Shown: positions 48,901 to 61,000 of the stretch, one piece after another
How positions within the stretch are numbered: the first letter of the stretch is position 1
Layout of the letters: each line of letters begins with the position of its first letter
Origin: Anaeramoeba flamelloides
Taxonomy: Eukaryota; Metamonada; Anaeramoebidae
Length of the DNA: 64,000 nucleotides
Reading direction: 5' to 3'
NCBI GenBank assembly: GCA_027625915.1
Contig: JANTQA010000015.1
Coordinates: 6,167,001 to 6,231,000 of the forward strand
Made by a program: the position numbers and the translations under genes
Notes under the pieces: model-generated
Seen by the model: the letters and a program-made list of their open reading frames with translations, nothing else
Told to the model about the DNA's origin: nothing
Database searches by the model: none

Positions 48901-51900
48901 TCCAAGAATAGTAGTTATAATAATGAAAGTTTTGTGGTCATTTAAAAATTTTACTCAGAAATTTTGTTTTTGTTTTAAGATGAAATTCGATTTTTCAAAA
49001 TAAAATTTTCTTGAAAGATATTTGGGAATTAGTTAATTTTATCCTCAAAACTCAAAATCATTTTTTTTTTGCCAAAAATGAATTGAATTGTTATAAGGAT
49101 TCTTGTGAATAAGACCAAACAATTGGTTAAACAAGTTTTTTCCAATTTTTTTTCATTTTTTGAAAACCAGAAAACAACTTTTTCAAAACATTCAAGAAAA
49201 AAATTTTTTTGCATAATAGATCTCAATTTAATTGATAAGCTGGTGTTAAGCTTCTACCGAATATTCATTTATTGAATCACCTAAACCACGAATAGTTTTA
49301 ATGGCTAAGATTTGAATTGAAATATTAATCAAAGAAAAAGCAAGCAAATAAAAAATTTGCTTTCGAAATCAATACTTTCCAACATAAAACGAAAAATATG
49401 TTTTGCCATTTTCAAGAATTAACTTAATTCTTAAACAAAATAATAGGTTACTTTTTTTCGTTTTATATTGGAAAGATGCAAATTTTGGATTTCAAAAAAG
49501 AGACTCAAATCAATAAATTGTTTAAATGAGGTTAACTCATCCATTTCATAAGTCAAAACACAAATTACAAAAAAAAAAATTTTCAAAGATCTTGACAAGA
49601 TTTCATTTTATTTTCAAAAATGACTACTCCCTTAAAGATTTACAATTGAAAAAATGGAAAATTTGAAAAATGATCATTTTTACATTTGATTTATCTCGAT
49701 ATGAATCAAGTTTTTCTCAGTGTACTCATAAAATAATCCAAATTTAATACTAAGTGTTATATCGGAACACCATAATTTAGAAAATATAAATTGTCCTAAA
49801 AATGTACTTTTTACTCATTTTTTTGACTATTTACAATCAAAAATAAAAAATAGTGATAATTCTTAATTTTTTAAGGTACTATTAAGATTTAGTTTTACAA
49901 TCAACTGAAATTACCTAGATGAAATTGAAATTAAGTGAATCTAACTTAGATACCATATTTGGAAATATATTAGGGGTTTTAATCCTCATTCAAATTCTTA
50001 TTAACTTTTAAAAATTCTTGTCATTTTGATCATTTTTACTCATGCTATAAATTAAATTTTTGATATTTCAAAGTAAATTTAATCACTTTTTTGACATTGC
50101 GGTAGGTTTTTTTTTCTTTTCTGAAGATTTAACTAAGTGTAATTATCAACACCGTAAAAAATAGAGTTTTTTTCCAAAAAAAAAATGATTTTTTAAGACG
50201 CTCATCTTTACGTTTGTGTTAAGAGAAATATAGAGTAATAAGTGTGAGTTTTCTAAAGAATACAATATTTTATGTATACTATTTAAAAATTAGAACAATA
50301 ATATCAAAAGAATATTCAAAAATAAACATTAATTTTTTTTTTTTATTATTGAAGAAGTGTAAATTACACTCAAGTTGCCCTTAGACTTAAATTTCCTTTC
50401 AGAAAATTAAGTGTAAAATCATAGATTTCACGATTATTAATTAATGAAAATAGTTTCAAACTGTTTGATTTGAAATTAATTCATTAAGATTTTAATTTAA
50501 TTCTTTTAAATTTGTTATGAAATATTAATCTATCTTTTTCATAGGAAGGACAGACCCATAAAAAATGATCAATATTTTCTATAATTTCTTGTTTTAATAA
50601 AGAGATCTAAATATTTGAGCAACTATAGATCAAATGAAATAGGTTACTTTATTAAGTTTTCTAGAACTTTATAGATAGTTTGAATCTATAAAGTGCTAAG
50701 ATTTTAAGAATAAGGTTTGGTTTTACAAAATTGAGTTGCAGTTACTTTGCTTTTTTTTTTTTTTTTTTTGTTTTTTTTTTTTTTTTTTTTTTTTGCAAGT
50801 TTCCCAAATCTTATTTTCGCAAAATCTCAGTACAAGATACAGACTCGACAGTAAAAACCCAGTCCAAGTAACGACTCGACAGATAGTATGAAAGTCCAAT
50901 TTGGTTCACTTTGGTTGCATAAATCGTATTCATTGGATTCATTTCTCTTCAGTTGCATAAGTACAGCTCAATTCATTTTAGATCTGATCATTAACAAGTT
51001 TGGTTAGGTTAGTAATGACCAAGTTCACCAATTCTTATAATGATTTTTTATTCCTTTTACCTCTCCAAGCACCTAAAAAACAAAAAGAGGAGGAACCTAA
51101 GGAACCCAAACAACTTAAAAAGGGAAATTTGGAAAGGGTAAAAAGTATAAAAAATCTAAAATAAGCATTAATTGAAATAAAAAACTTGAATCTAATTTTA
51201 CAAGTTAATTTTTAAAACTGTTTTTTTTTTTTTTTTGTTTTGTTTTGTTTTGATAAATATCTATTTCTTTTCTTCAATTAATTATTTATAAATATTATTA
51301 TTATAAAAAGAATAAAGACGAAAATGCATTACAGGTCCTAAAATCGTGCCAATGTGAGTGTGATAAAAAAACGATGGAATTAATTACAAATATATTAAAT
51401 ATTGATCCACATTGTTTAGAAAATGACTTTAAACGCATTTTAAACAGTGGCGAATTTTCTGATTGTAAAATAAAAGACATTCCAGTTCATAAATTGATTA
51501 TTGAAATGCGAACTGGGAAGAAAATTGAACAAATAAAAGATATTCTTGAAAATCCAAAAAAGAAAATTTCAAAAGAAGATATTCTTTTATTTTTAAATTG
51601 GGTTTATTTTGACAATGTTTTTGAAAAAATCGAAACATCTGTTTCCAAACAAAAACAAAAATATGAAAAATTACATGAACAGCTAATGAGTAAGACGCAA
51701 CTACAACAAACTCAATTAATAAAGCCTCAAATATTAAGAGTCAATGATGAAATTCAAACGTATAGTGAGCAGACAAATCAATTTAATTTTAATCAAAATG
51801 ATGATGATGATGATGATGATGCACTTCAATTAATATTTACTAAATTGAAATTAAAAGAGGCATTTACTTCAAAAAAATTAAAACAATGTCTACAAGATCT

Positions 51901-52291
51901 TTATTTAAATCATTCAACAAAGGATTTCAAAATTATTTTTAATGAAAATCAATCAATTAAAATTCATAAATTGATTTTGCAAATTAGAAGTGGGCTGTTT
52001 AGGGGGATGTTTTTAACGATCAAAGATCCAAACATTAGCCAAATAAAAAATTATTCAAAATATTCTTTAGAAACATTACAAATTTTATTTAAATTTTTAT
52101 ATCTCAATGATATAAATTATTCAGATGATTTTGTAGATTATGATAAAAATGAAACTAAACAAAATCCACTTAATGAAAATATCATTCAACAAATCGTAAA
52201 TACAATTGATTTTTATCAATTAAATCCAAATTGTGATTTAAAATTCCAAGTTTTATTTTACAATGAAAGCATAAATCAGTTGAAAAATTGA
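45988..52291 (+). CDS. Ankyrin-repeat protein with two BTB-like segments, two exons
   Basis: Likely an adaptor: ankyrin repeats bind partners, and BTB folds often dimerise or engage cullin-3, a role not shown here. Exons 45988-47193 and 51311-52291 join in phase 0 to 728 aa. Exon 1 holds about eight ankyrin-type repeats (GYTPLMTLCSNPNVT, FAPLMALCGNPNVS, LIEKGADPNF, FGENALMMLCKN) plus a Lys/Thr-rich insert near residues 149-177, and ends YGADPQIRN. Exon 2 resumes NKDENALQVLKSC, completing that repeat. Two BTB-like segments follow (GEFSDCKIKDIPVHKLIIEMRTGK and, after an Asp run, KDFKIIF..IKIHKLILQIRSGLFRGMF). Donor GTTTGG and acceptor AAAAAG are not strong, but the mid-repeat join is convincing. 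The 4.1-kb intron is filled by elements. Exon 2 alone could be a separate gene from the ATG at 51374. Confidence 0.8.
47321..47825 (+). repeat. Left arm of a giant inverted repeat
   Basis: About 505 bp are matched in inverse by 49632-50132. From about 47360 inward the arms are nearly base-for-base identical (for example ATGGTGTTCCGATATAACAC and GAGTACACTGAGAAAAACTT). Divergence rises only toward the outer end. The inner end is GTAAATCTTTAA. It lies in the ankyrin-BTB intron. No open frame is present. Confidence 0.93.
47824..48526 (+). mobile_element. TTAA-bounded element, family D, copy 2
   Basis: The termini are TTAATAAACTCTTTTTCAGT on the left and the complement, ending AAAAATAGTTTATTAA, on the right. 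The inverted repeats run about 30 bp with two or three mismatches. TTAA lies at both ends, as in piggyBac-type insertion. A family C MITE (48054-48221) is nested in it. No transposase is present. Confidence 0.8.
48054..48221. mobile_element. Palindromic MITE, family C, copy 3, nested in family D element
   Basis: It begins TACTGGTATTTGAATAATAA. The right end is decayed (CAAATATCAAGATC). Family D copy 1 lacks it, which gives the order of insertion. Confidence 0.75.
48525..49632 (-). mobile_element. TTAA-bounded repeat, family T, copy C
   Basis: It is bounded by TTAAGGGACTAGTC on the left and GACTACTCCCTTAA on the right, a 14-bp inverted repeat that includes TTAA. It is collinear in reverse with 9770-11027 and 27290-28455. 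This is the copy that best defines the ends of the family. The open frame at 49029-49226 is not conserved. Confidence 0.75.
49632..50132 (-). repeat. Right arm of the giant inverted repeat
   Basis: This is the inverted counterpart of 47321-47825. It starts TTAAAGATTTAC and ends near GAAGATTTAA. The arms differ by one base in an A run around the middle and by a few bases near the outer end. Confidence 0.93.
50751..51170 (-). other. Composition island beside a poly(T) run, possibly a reversed retrosequence
   Basis: A 19-base T run, a G and a 24-base T run (50751-50794) are followed by about 370 bp that is visibly less AT-rich than the intron around it. The island has a repeated ACTCGACAG word (50843, 50874). 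On the minus strand the T run becomes a long A tail, as in a SINE or retrocopy. On the plus strand a pyrimidine-rich CTCTCCAAG at about 51065 precedes a protein-like frame (PKKQKEEEPKEPKQLKKGN) ending TAA near 51163. I cannot decide between these readings. It lies in the ankyrin-BTB intron. Confidence 0.35.
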
Positions 52292-52700
52292 GAAAGAAAG
52301 AATTAGAATAATAAAAAAAAATTTTTTTTTTTTATTTTTTTTTTTTTATGTTTTGAAGGGAGTAATCAAAGATCCGCTTAGAGTAATTAGGTTTTTATTT
52401 TAATTCTAGAAACTATTTTTCAAAAATTTTGACTCCCTTTATAATACTAATGGGAGTAGTTGTTGTCAGGTTTTGTCATAGATTCTTTACAAAAAAATAT
52501 TTTCAAATTTTTGGATCCAAAATAAATTTTTAAATATTTATTAATTTTTGATTTTATTTTTTCTTTTTGTTTCTTTTTTAAATTTTTGTTTTTTGATACA
52601 TTTTTTTTTGTCCTTTCTTATTTAAAAAAAAAGATCTTTGAAAATACCAATGAAATTTTTAAAATTGAAAATATTTAGTGTCTTTTAATATGCATATATT

Positions 52701-53406
52701 TGAACTATTTTCCAGTTAAGGGTTCCCAGTTGTAATGGAATTATTGCGTGTATTTAAAGAGTTTGAATGGATATTAGAAGAATTAATTTATTTGGGAAAT
52801 TCTAAAATATCTCACATTTTACTTTTTCTTTTTTTTTTTCGATTTGTTTTTTTGATATAATTGTTTTCTAAATTATTTTTTTTTTTTTACATGATCATGA
52901 GCCACAAAGTATAAACCTCTTATTTTAATGTTATTGAAAAGGTGGTTATGATGGTTGAGAAATATTATTTATTTCTGATTTGGATTTTATCTTATCTTCA
53001 AATGAAGATCAAAATGAACCTTGTTGTTTTTTTTCAATAGTTAACTAAGAATTTTTGGTTTTTTAATTATTAAGAATAATTATTTGATTTTTTTCGTTTT
53101 GTATTCTTTATGATATCTTATATTCTTCAAAAAATGTAATTTTCAATTTATTTCTTATTTTTTCTTCAAAGGTCATTAATAAAAAAAATAAATTAAGATT
53201 TTGAAAGTTATTTGTGGGCATTTTAAAGCAAATACCTTTGAGACCAACAAAAAATAGAAAAAAAGGAAAAAGGAAAAATCCGTAAAAATATGAATTCAAT
53301 TTTGTAATTTCCAAAATTATTTTTTTTCTTTTAATATTTATTCAAACTCTTTGAACATGAGTAATAATTTTATTACAACTGGAAACCTATAACTGGAAAA
53401 TAATTT
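52701..53406 (-). mobile_element. TTAA-type element, family D, copy 3
   Basis: The inverted ends are GAACTATTTTCCAGTTAAGG on the left and AACTGGAAAATAATTTT on the right. CCCAGTTGTAATGG/TTACAACTGGAAACC and AGAGTTTGAATGGATATTAG with its complement follow. The arms are about 80 bp and the interior is shared in reverse with copies 1 and 2. Confidence 0.7.
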
Positions 53407-53765
53407 TTATTTGATACAATGTTTTTTTTTTATAAATATTCCCAGATTTTATTAATTTCAGTTTTATAATATGAAATTAGTTAATTTAGAGAGTTTTATT
53501 ATATTTTCAAACATATATTATATTTCAAATCATTTACTATATCTAAAAATTATTAGGTGTGATTCTGGGGTATATATAGTGTGTTACCAAATTTATAATT
53601 TTTATGATCTTTCTTTTGATGGTTTTGAATTCCATTTTTTAGTTTGTATTAAAATATATTATACCAGGATATATCCAACTCTAGTATTCATTAAAATACC
53701 AATCTATTTTGTTAGGGAAATTATCTGAATAATTCAACTTGCACATAAATGATGACACTCAAAAT

Positions 53766-54292
53766 TTGAAAAATGTAAACTCCCTTTCAAAACCATTGGC
53801 CCATTATAGATCAAATTTTAAAGAAAAATATTTATAATAATTGAATTTATCTATTATAATATAAAAATTTAGATTTTAATATTCAGTTATATACTCAAGA
53901 GATGTTTATTTTTTGTCTAAAAATAAAAGAAAAAGAAATAAAAAAAACTTTAAAAAAAATTGGTACATTTATTTTGAAAGAAACATTATATAAAAAATAG
54001 AAAATTTCAAAAATTAATAAAGCCCATTTATCGATTCTCCTTCCATTTTAATAACTAAATCTAATCTTTTTTTCATATTTGAAATCAAATTTTTCATTAA
54101 TACATCTGTTACTTCTTTCAAATTTTTCATTTTCATTTTCCATTTTAACAAAACACTTTTGAAAAAATAAAAAAGAGAAAAAATGATTTATTAACAAACT
54201 TTTCATTGTGAGAGGAAAAACTTCAAAACGATACAAAAGCAATTCAAAATTCAAATGTAAGATGGGCCATTTATTATGAAATTTAGTTTAGT
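53766..54292. repeat. Duplicated ~530-bp segment, family K, copy 2
   Basis: It is the same orientation as copy 1 at 42040-42572 and closely similar throughout. The short minus-strand frame 54048-54254 is the same stretch in a different frame from copy 1, so the overlapping frames are probably not genes. Confidence 0.8.
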
Positions 54293-54733
54293 TACTCCTA
54301 TAAAAAAAGATAAAAAAAAAAATTTCAAAAATCGAGATATTTTTGTTTCTTTCCGATCACTACTGTTTTAAATTAGCTTTACTTCAAAATAGGGATAATC
54401 TATGAGATAAAATATTATAATAATTAAATAAATATAAATAAATAAACAAAAAAATCATAATTCCAATCATTTATTTATTTTTTTGATAATTTCCAAAAGG
54501 GAAAAATTGAATAAAATAAAATGAATAACCAATAGAAAAATATTTTAATGATCAAAAAAAACAAAAAAAAATAAAATATTAGTCATGAAATAAGAAAAAA
54601 AAAAAAGTTATTTTGGAGTGGTAATAAATTAAAAAAAGAAGAAAAACGTAAAAAAGTAAAAAAAATACGAGACAAAATCAAAAAGATGAAAAAAATATAA
54701 ATTAAAAAAAAATATATATATATGAAATGGTGA

Positions 54734-57700
54734 TTATTTAAAAGATTGAATAGGTGCACAAAAGGTATTTAAACCTAATTCCTTCATGATTTGTACAGTT
54801 GCAGTTTCCATTGGTAAATATTTAACTTCTGTATTTGGATTATTTAAAATAGCTCTCATTGTGTCAAGATATTTTAAAGAAAGTAAATAACGAACGGGAT
54901 TTGTTCCTTCTTTTTGTAATGCTCTAGCAATTTCTTTAACTGATCTGGCTTCGGCAGTTGCAATATTAATAATTGAAGTGGCGCGTCCTCTTGCTTGTGA
55001 AATCTGTTCTTGAGTGGAACCTTCTTGTTTTCTGATCATACTATCACGTTGACCTTCAGATTCAATAACGGCAGTTTGCTAAATAAATTAATAAAATGGT
55101 TTTTACAGAAATAAAAAAATAAAAAAAAGAAATACTATTTAATATTGTGAATTATTTTTATCAGAATAATTTATATAATTTCGTTGGCTATTCTTCAACC
55201 TTTTCTCTTAAGTGCCATAGCATTATCTTTATTTAGGATAAAAAGGAATCTAATTGTTGTATTATTTATTTATACTAATAATATTGTAATAAGATATTTA
55301 ATGTCCTGTGTTTTGTTTTCAATGGTTTGTTGAAAAATTTTCTTTTTATAAATCAATTGATACTTTTAAAATAAACTGTAAATATGAAGATTCATATTCT
55401 GTTTCTGATAATGATTTACTTTTGATCTTTATAAAAATGATTTCAAAATCTTAAAAACATTCAGATTTGAATTATTATAATTTTTCATTTTTGGTTTTAT
55501 CCAGTTTTTCCATTAATCCAGATCAATTAAAATAACTAGGAGTATCTTATTTACTCCAAAGTTTATTTTGGGATGGTTGTCAATTTCGATACACTAGTCC
55601 TTTAAATTTTCATAATCTATGGAAAATAATTGTATGTATAATCAAATCGTGAAACAAACTATAATCCAAGAAAAATTTCTAATTTATAAATGAGAGTCCA
55701 TCCGATTAAAAGGTGTCTCGATTTTATTTTGGGTGTCTTGAATTAATTACAGAACATGAAGAGAATAAATTTTTTCAAAAATACTCAATTTTACTTTTTC
55801 AAATACCTATCTATAATAGACATTATTGGAAATTATATAGAGATACGTTTGTGTAATATTGTTAAAAAATTTATATTTGCTAAAAAAAAATAAAATTTTC
55901 ATATTACAGAGTTTTTAAAAAAGTCAGGAATAAAAGTTTTAGTTGTTTGATCCACTCGTTTAAGCAGTTTGTGTAACACTTTAAAAATTAATCAAAAGTT
56001 ATTAATTCTCTGAGAAAAAAAAATAATTATTTTAAAAACAAAAAATGTTTCACAGTTGTTCACTGTGCAAATACATTAATTAATTTTGCTCACTCCAATA
56101 AAAATTGTTTAAAAGTGATTAAAAAAAAATCTTTAAATTAGAATTATGAAAAAAAAATAAAAAATAAAACAACTTTTTAACAGTACATCATATATTTACA
56201 TCAAGAGAAACAATTTTCATTGTTCTGATCTTTATCAAATTTTTATTTGTTGCAACATAACAGAACCGTTAATTCATTTTTATTTCTGTTAAAGTGACTT
56301 ATGTATTTTTCTGATTTTGTTTTATTCTTTGGTTCATTTCCAGAGTTCACATTTTGATTCTTTTTTGATAATAAACTCGAATAATTCTTTTTTTGATTCC
56401 ATGGAATCAAATGATTCTTTTTTCTTTGAATGATAATTCTCAACTCAGTTCTTGTTTAAATTCGGTTTTACAAGGAATCACATCTTTCTCAAAAATTTAA
56501 TAATTAATAATTTTTTTTTTTTTTTTTATTGTCAAAAAGAATTTAATATTTCTGAAAAAAATAAATATTTGAGGCTTTTCTACTTGGGATTTTAGTTTTC
56601 ATCATCTTTTCATCAATTGTGATGTTTTTAAGTTTATTCCTGATAAGTAAATTATTTTGCTTTGAAACGGAATCAAAAGATTCTTTTTTTTTTTTTATAG
56701 AGTTTTGGTACCGAATAAAAATTCTTTTTTTGATTTTATGGAATCAGAATAAAATAATATTTAATGTTTTTGAAAAATTATTCTTCAAAGGGACTTTAAC
56801 AAGGAAAAAATGTTTGATATAAAATTAATTCCATCGGAATCATTTTATTATTATGATTCCAAATTTTGTATTTTGAGATTCTAAAAATTCCAAAAATGGA
56901 ATCATTTTGGGAACTCTGTTGATTTCTTTAAATTTTCAAAAAAGTGAAATTTAAAAAATAATTCATTGCACATAAAACGAAGAAGCCAAAAAGCGGAGAG
57001 ATAAAAAAAAAAAAAAAAAAAATAGAAAATTCAAACCTTATGGGCCCTGGCATCAATAACAATTTTAGCATTTCTTAATTGTGCATTTTTTTGTTTACCA
57101 AGTACATCATCGAGGCCTGGTGCAATAACCTTTTGGACTTTAACAAAAAGAATTTTGACTCCCCATTTGGAGACTTCTTCATTCATTAAACCTGATGCTG
57201 CATTGAGAGTTGCAGATTCTTCAATGATTTGATCGATCGACAATTGTGCAGCCATATTACGTACAAAAGCTTGAAGGATTTTCGAAAGAAGAAGTGGAAG
57301 ATTATTACAAGAATAAATCATTTGTTTTGGGTTTGTAATTTGATAGGATAAGATACAATCAAGAAGTACCTATTGGGTATTACAAACAGTGGTAATTTGT
57401 TATGTTTTTTGAGGAAAAAAAAGGAAAAAAAAAATAAGAAAATTTAAGCGTTTAGGAATTATTGTTTCCAATGGAACAAAAGATTAGTTGGGTTTCATTC
57501 TGAAAAAGATCACTTTACCAAAAAGTAATAATGAAGAAAAATAGAGACTGGGTTCAAAAAAGAGAAATAAATTTTTAAAAAAAAAAAAAAAAAGAAAAAA
57601 AATTCAAAACAAGAAATAAAAATTCATACAGATGCATTATCACGAGTAATGACAGAAGTACTTGGAAAATCAATGACTTCATTTGTAACCTTAATTCGAT

Positions 57701-58074
57701 CTGTGGTTCCTTTTTCTAAAACTGTATATTCTGTACCAGGCTTTGTTACGAAATACTGATAACGATAAGGCTTGGTACGATCAACATAGGGGATTTTCCA
57801 ATGAACACCGGCCATAAAGGTATCATGGTATGATCCAAAACGTTCAATAATAACAGCTTCTCTTTCTTTGACAACAATGAAACCAAGCTATTTTTTGGTT
57901 TATTTAGTGTTTGAATTTTCGATGAGCAAAAAGTTAAAAAAGAAAAAAAATTTTTAATCGTATAAAAAGAAGAGTGTTTTATTTGTAAAAGAAAAATCTT
58001 ACAAATACTGTTCTAACTAATATCAGAACAACAATAATTCCAATGACAAGTCCAATAATTGTTCCAGTTTCCAT
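54734..58074 (-). CDS. SPFH/stomatin-like membrane scaffold protein, four exons
   Basis: Stomatin-family proteins oligomerise at membranes and organise lipid microdomains or partner channels and proteases. Exons on the minus strand are 58074-58003, 57887-57630, 57369-57037 and 55078-54734, all phase 0, giving 335 aa. Introns are 115, 260 and 1958 nt with donors GTAAGA, GTATGA and GTTTGA and acceptors TAG. Residues 5-20 form a hydrophobic anchor (IIGLVIGIIVVLILV). LGFIVVKEREAVIIERFGSY opens the SPFH domain, DNASVLLDCILSYQITNP and QAFVRNMAAQLSIDQIIEE are its core, and KWGVKI..VKVQKVIAP follows. A helical tail rich in Ala, Glu and Arg (QISQARGRATSIINIATAE) matches the stomatin coiled coil. Subfamily (plasma-membrane slipin or mitochondrial SLP2) is not clear. 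No mitochondrial presequence is visible. Confidence 0.93.
56341..56918. mobile_element. hAT-like non-autonomous element in intron 3 of the SPFH gene
   Basis: The terminal repeats are CAGAGTTCACATTTTGATTC on the left and, read inward from the right, CAGAGTTCCCAAAATGATTC. The flanks are TTCATTTC and TTGATTTC, an 8-bp target duplication with one mismatch, which is the hAT signature together with CAG ends. Many subterminal GGAATCA/TGATTCC words lie inside, as expected of transposase-binding motifs. The two short frames inside have no family and I do not call them. Confidence 0.8.
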
Positions 58075-61000
58075 GTGAATTTATAATAACAAAAAATATT
58101 AATCACAAAATTAACAAAAAATGAAAAAGGTTTTAAGAAGATAATTGTTTGAGGAAAAAAACAATTTCTTGGTTTGATTTAACTTAAGAAGTTACGAGTT
58201 ATTTATGTGAAATGAAGATTTCGACAATAAGAAAACAGAAAGAAACAGAACAAATTTTTTTTCCGTGTTTTTGAATTTTCAATATTGATTATAAGGATTG
58301 GAAGGATCGGGTTAAGAAAATTGAAGTTATTTAATAATGGGTTTAGGTTTTTATTCAAGTTTCCTTTGGTTTTAAATTTTTTTTTGTTCTATTATATTTT
58401 TAGTTTTCTTGTTCATTTCTTTTCAGATTTTGCTGTGCAGAAAATTTACACAAGAGGAAATTCTCTGTAAAAAAATGGTTGGGTGTCAGTCTTGAATATT
58501 ATTTTTTTTGAATAATCATTTAAGGTGAAGTTTAATCTAATTAAAAAAACTGATTCTTTTGTTGGAGGAACCATCCTTTGTTTCTCTAGTTTCCAAAAGT
58601 ACCTCAAGAAGCGTTTAATTAATTAAAAAAATTGATATTATTGTAGAATGTACAGAGATTTTCCATTTTCTTTAACTTGGATCTTTGATTTTGTTTTACA
58701 GAATTCTACATTGAAAAAAAACTCTGACTAAATCCGGCTATTTTGGTGACAAAAGTAAGAAGAAAGAAAAAAGAGATAAAATACTTTAATAAAAATGCAA
58801 GTAGGATACAATTTCAACTAACTATTGTATTATTCAAAAAATCAAAATTCTTTTCAATTAGGTTTATTATGTCACACTTCATTGTACAGAAATAAGTATT
58901 AAATATATAAATAGAGTTCAAAAAATACAATATATTTCTCTGATTACTAGATTTGTTAACAAATAATTCAAAAATTTTTCCTTTTTATGATTCAAATTTC
59001 AGTAATGGATCATCGTTTGAATTATTGAAATAAAAACATAGTTGTAAAAATAACTTTTTCAGACTTTGTATCATGGATCTTTTAAATTAAAAGACTATTC
59101 TTCTTTTTTTTCAAGAAAGGTTTACAAATTAAATGATTGAAGAAATTGATGATAAATGATAAGTTAATCGAAGATTGTTCTGTAGAGTTGTGTTTGTATT
59201 AAATAAGAAATTCTTAATATAAAAGATTTAATCTAAAGAATTTTAAACCTCATTCCAACAATCTGGATATACCTAAAATCAAAAAAAGACCAAAAAAAAA
59301 ACCCAATTTATTATATTTTTCCAAACTTCATATAAGAACACCTTTAAGTTACTGTGCATTAATGTTTTTATAAGTAATGATTTTAATCAAAACTAAAGAA
59401 AAAACTATAAAAAGAAAGAAATAAAAACAGGTGTGCCCAAAATAATGAAATTAATGGATAAAAAAATATATTGGTAAATTTGTTGAAATTCCATGAACAA
59501 CAATTGTTGATTGATCAAATGATAAGATATCATCTACCAAAAGTCTGTGATTTTTCTATTAAACAGACTCAACACATAACTTCGATCAACCATCGAAAAA
59601 AAATTCCAGAATTAAAACTTTTTGAAGTCTTATCTTTTAATAAAGTGGGAGTTAATAATTTAATATGATACATATGCCGTGAGTGAGAATGAAAGCACCT
59701 TTTTTAAAAAATAGTTTTAATATTAATAAAATTCAAAAATTTAAAAAAGTTTTCATTCTTACAAAATCATAAAAAAAAATGTTTTTACTTTTTTAAAAAG
59801 ACTCTACATTTATTTTTTTTTCATTCAATATTAATCTGAATAACCAATATATTTTTTGGATTTTTTTTTTCTGAAGAGAATTGTAGACTAAAAAAAAATC
59901 TTCTGGTTCAATTAATTATCAAATTCTTAAACAAATTAGAGTATCTCGAAAAATTCAAAACATGAGAAAAAATCTGATTACTTTAATAACTACTTCTTTC
60001 TAAATACTATTGTTAGAAGTGTATTATTTTTTAAAAAAGGTTGATTAATTTTTTCATTTTTGATAAGTTCAAAATCCAACCTATTTTCAAAATTATTTCG
60101 AAAAAAATATTACCGTTTAAGAAGTAAGAAATCTTATTGAGTGCTTAAGAAAAATTACTAAAAAATACACTTGCAAAATAAAACTTCGAAAGTTCTAAGA
60201 TAACCTAATTATAAAAAATCTACTTATTTTTACAAAAAAAATACAATAATCATTTTCAAAATGGAAAAAAATATTTTTTTTTATTCATAGAACTATTTAA
60301 ATAATAAATGAATCAATTTTTTCTTTTTATTGAACAAAAAAAAATAATCAGAGAAAAATGGTGATATAATCAAATAAAAAATAGCTAAAAATACTTTTTT
60401 AAAACATGAAAAATTCAACTTATAATCTAAAAAAATTCTTTCGAATTTGATTATTTATAATAAATAATTAATAACCGAATCTTAAATTTTTTATAAGGAT
60501 TATTGAAAACACAAAGATTAAATGTATGGATATACTTTACAATTATTATCTCAATTTTTTAAAGATTTTCAAAAAATAAAAAAATAATCCAAATTAAAAA
60601 TTCTTATAAATAAAAAAAAATGAATAACTATTATCAAATAACTTATTTTAATAATAATTAATTATTTTTACTTAGTAGATTTTAAAAAACTATATTATAT
60701 AATCTTTTAAATATCAAGATAATTTCATAAATCTTTACAAATCAAATAAAAGATCAATTTTTTCTGGATCTTCAAAGATTCAATATTTCAGTTTATTTTT
60801 CAGATATTGTTAAAATCAGGACAAAGTTTCAATATTATTTTTTAATATAAACTATCAGAAATTACCATAACTGAGATTTCATCAAAATAACCATATTTTG
60901 AAAATTTTTTTTTTTTTGTGTATCAAAAAAACCAAAAGATCTTAGATCTTTTTATTGTAAATTTATTTTAAAATTATTTACTCATGAAAAAATGATAAAT

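Larger units (their letters stand above)
52292..54733. other. Intergenic region between ankyrin-BTB and SPFH genes
   Basis: The two genes converge here. The region holds family D copy 3 (52701-53406), a probable reversed fragment of repeat E whose left end is near 53740-53790, and repeat K copy 2. The small frame at 53471-53728 lies in unassigned AT-rich DNA and is not called. Confidence 0.55.
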
